Shown here in pieces: positions 62,281 to 64,000 of a stretch of 64,000 nt of DNA. The position numbers and the translations under genes are program-made. Under the pieces are notes generated by a model that ran no database searches, was not told the DNA's origin, and saw only the letters and a program-made list of their open reading frames with translations. Within the stretch, counting starts at the first letter, position 1. Each line of letters starts with the position of its first letter. Source of the DNA: Selenomonadales bacterium (GTDB lineage: Bacteria > Bacillota > Negativicutes > Sporomusales > UBA7701); contig JARKNV010000048.1 in the NCBI GenBank assembly GCA_029976065.1, positions 1 through 64,000 of the forward strand, given 5' to 3'.

Positions 62281-63015
62281 ATGGAGGATTTGTTTGTGGG
62301 GACTCGCCGGTTGGCGGTGCGGGTGACGCATAGCCGCCGCCGGACGGTGCGGATAAGGGTGGCGGCGGCGGACAGGCTGGAGGTGGCGGCGCCGCTGAGG
62401 TTTCCGGAGGCGGAGCTGGCGAGGCTGCTGCAGAGCCGGGAGGCGTGGATCGCACGGCAGCTGGCGAAGCTGGCGGCGGTGGCTGCGAGCCCGGTGAATG
62501 CGGCGGCGGCGCCGGGGGCGGAGCTTTTGTTTTTGGGGCGGCCGCGGGTGTTGACGGTGCTGTGGGGCGCGGCGGCGCGGGCGACGGTGAGCGCGGAGGG
62601 GGAGAGGATTTTCGCGCAGTTGCCGGCCGTGCCGGCGGCGGAGCAGGCTGGGGCGCTGACGGCGGCGCTGAGGCGCTGGTACATAGAGGAGGCGCGGGCG
62701 GTGCTGACGGAGCGGACGGCGCATTGGGCCGGGGCTTTGGGGGTGCGGCCGCAGCGGGTTTTCATCCGCGAGCAGAAGAGCCGCTGGGGGAGCTGTTCGT
62801 CGCGCGGGAATGTGAGTTATAATTGGCGGGTGGTGATGGCGCCGCCGGCGGTGGTGGATTATTTGGTGGTCCATGAGCTTTGCCATATGCGGGAGGCGAA
62901 TCATTCGGCGGCTTTTTGGCGGCTGGTGGCGGCGGCGGATCCCGATTACAAGGAGCACCGCAAGTGGCTGCGGAGCCATGGGGCGTTATTGACGCGGCTG
63001 TTCGCCGGGGAGTAG
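62281..63015 (+). CDS. YgjP-like metallopeptidase (DUF45)
   Basis: A 244-residue protein with the zinc motif HELCHMREANHSAAFW near residues 198-213 and the family block REQKSRWGSCSSRGNVSYNW. YgjP-type proteins are predicted metallopeptidases of uncertain substrate; one relative was reported to act on UTP. ATG 62281 follows GGGAAGGG; a longer frame from 62203 has no ribosome site. Very G-rich coding strand. Confidence 0.88.
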   Translation: MEDLFVGTRRLAVRVTHSRRRTVRIRVAAADRLEVAAPLRFPEAELARLLQSREAWIARQLAKLAAVAASPVNAAAAPGAELLFLGRPRVLTVLWGAAARATVSAEGERIFAQLPAVPAAEQAGALTAALRRWYIEEARAVLTERTAHWAGALGVRPQRVFIREQKSRWGSCSSRGNVSYNWRVVMAPPAVVDYLVVHELCHMREANHSAAFWRLVAAADPDYKEHRKWLRSHGALLTRLFAGE

Positions 63016-63183
63016 GCTTTTGCCGCGGGGCAGGCCGGGTTGGCCAATGGTGTACGGCGGCGTTTTGGCGGCTGTTCGCGGGGACGGCGGCAGGTGAGGC
63101 GGGGGCGGCCGGCGAAGTTATTAGGGAATTTGCGGGCGGCGTTGGCGCGGCCGCAAGGCTTTGTTTATGAGGAGGAGTAGCAG

Positions 63184-64000
63184 GTGAGTGTGTTATTTGA
63201 TGCGGTGACGATCGGCAGGCTGAGGGTGAAGAACCGGTTTGTGCGTTCGGCGACGCAGGATTTCATGAGCGAGCCGGACGGAGCCGTGTCGGCGCGCGAG
63301 GTGGAGCTGTACGGGACGCTGGCGGCGAATGAGGTGGGCCTGATTATCACGGGCCATTCGTATGTGCAGCATCCGTTGGGGCGGGCGAGCGTGAGGCAGA
63401 ACGCGATTTACGACGACCGCTTCGTGGCGGGCTACCGCCGGGCGGTGGAGGCTGTGCATGCCCACGGGGCGGCGCTGGTGCTGCAGGTGTCGCATGCGGG
63501 CCGCCAGACGCCGCCGGATTGGCTCGCCGGCCAGGAGACGGTGGCGCCGTCGGCGGTGACGGACGGTTCGAACGGTTTGACGCCGCGGGCGCTGACGGAG
63601 GAGGAGATCTGGTCGCTGGTGGATGCGTACGCGGCGGCGGTGGGCCGGGCGAAGGCGGCGGGGTGCGATGGGGCGCAGCTGCATGTGGCCCATGGGTATT
63701 TGCTGTCGGCGTTTATTTCGCCGTACACGAACCGCCGCACGGATAAATGGGGCGGCAGCCTGGAGAACCGCATCCGCATTCTGGGCGAGATTATGCAGCG
63801 GGCCCGCCGGGCGGCGGGGGAAGATTTCCCGATCCTGGCGAAGCTGAATTCGACGGACGGGCTGCCGGGCGAGGGGTTTCTGACGCTGCCTGATGTGGTG
63901 GCGACGGCGAAGGCGCTGGCCGGCTGGGGCGTGGCGGCGATCGAGGTGAGCGGCGGCATCCGCGAGGCCAAGGGCGTGATGTCGGCGCCGGGGATCGCGC
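63184..64000 (+). CDS. NADH:flavin oxidoreductase (Old Yellow Enzyme family), partial
   Basis: The first 272 residues of an FMN barrel enzyme, cut by the window edge. GTG 63184 follows GAGGAG. MSVLFDAVTIGRLRVKNRFV, LQVSHAGRQT, GCDGAQLHVAHGYLLSAFIS, SPYTNRRTDKWGGSLENR and AKLNSTDG are characteristic. Members reduce enoates or, with an added Fe-S domain, enoyl-CoA; which type cannot be told because the C-terminus is missing. Confidence 0.93.
   Translation, partial: MSVLFDAVTIGRLRVKNRFVRSATQDFMSEPDGAVSAREVELYGTLAANEVGLIITGHSYVQHPLGRASVRQNAIYDDRFVAGYRRAVEAVHAHGAALVLQVSHAGRQTPPDWLAGQETVAPSAVTDGSNGLTPRALTEEEIWSLVDAYAAAVGRAKAAGCDGAQLHVAHGYLLSAFISPYTNRRTDKWGGSLENRIRILGEIMQRARRAAGEDFPILAKLNSTDGLPGEGFLTLPDVVATAKALAGWGVAAIEVSGGIREAKGVMSAPGIA

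Noticed and set aside
63016-63183. Small gene between the metalloprotease and the oxidoreductase
   Set aside because: Frames are open because of G-rich sequence, but no start with a ribosome site and no conserved feature is seen.

Overview
The window is a chromosomal stretch of a GC-rich Firmicute, most likely a diderm, spore-forming Negativicute (Sporomusaceae type). This rests on inference: strong AGGAGG-type ribosome sites with many GTG and TTG starts, metF, several tiny hydrophilic proteins resembling minor spore proteins, and many secreted proteins. There is no 16S rRNA or other decisive marker.

Layout. 0-3.4 kb: two related secreted proteins around a cell-wall-hydrolase gene (M23 C-terminus) broken by a 25-bp tandem duplication, and two copies of a distinctive promoter. 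3.5-7.6 kb: a decayed M20 peptidase, then a BusR-like regulator and an OpuC-type osmoprotectant ABC operon. 7.6-13.5 kb: AraC regulator with LysE exporter, EamA transporter, GlcG-like protein, and a DcuC-type carrier with an M20 amidohydrolase. 13.8-24.4 kb: diguanylate cyclase, adenine deaminase, guanylate kinase-like protein, bacterioferritin, papain-like protease, a PstS-like lipoprotein paired with a GGDEF/HD-GYP protein, and secreted proteins. 24.6-33.8 kb: HlyIII, two tRNA-Leu, a peptide-binding lipoprotein, the polA-mutM-coaE-transglycosylase cluster and an L,D-transpeptidase. 34-41 kb: an unusual histidine kinase, sbcD-sbcC and a flavodoxin-type reductase. 41-48.7 kb: chemoreceptor, tiny proteins, metF and PAS-GGDEF-HD-GYP. 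48.8-57.5 kb: glycogen/starch metabolism (CBM protein, GH13-GH77 fusion, glgP, glgA). 57.6-59.5 kb: a third copy of the promoter driving a protein with the same N-terminus as the 2.4-kb gene but an NlpC/P60 C-terminus, followed by a secreted protein. 59.6-64 kb: enoyl-CoA hydratase, M20 amidohydrolase, tRNA-Leu, YgjP-like metalloprotease and an Old Yellow Enzyme-type oxidoreductase that runs off the edge.

The most interesting signals are: (i) the modular wall-hydrolase family with a constant N-terminus, swapped catalytic C-termini, a shared promoter with three 11-bp direct repeats plus a 5' hairpin, and neighbouring secreted proteins, which could be an undescribed effector/immunity-like or lysin system; (ii) a dispersed family of about 120-200 bp intergenic repeats whose arms change together so pairing is kept; (iii) a BusR-type regulator with a matching inverted operator over the opu promoter; (iv) a change of GC-skew sign near 49 kb without dnaA.
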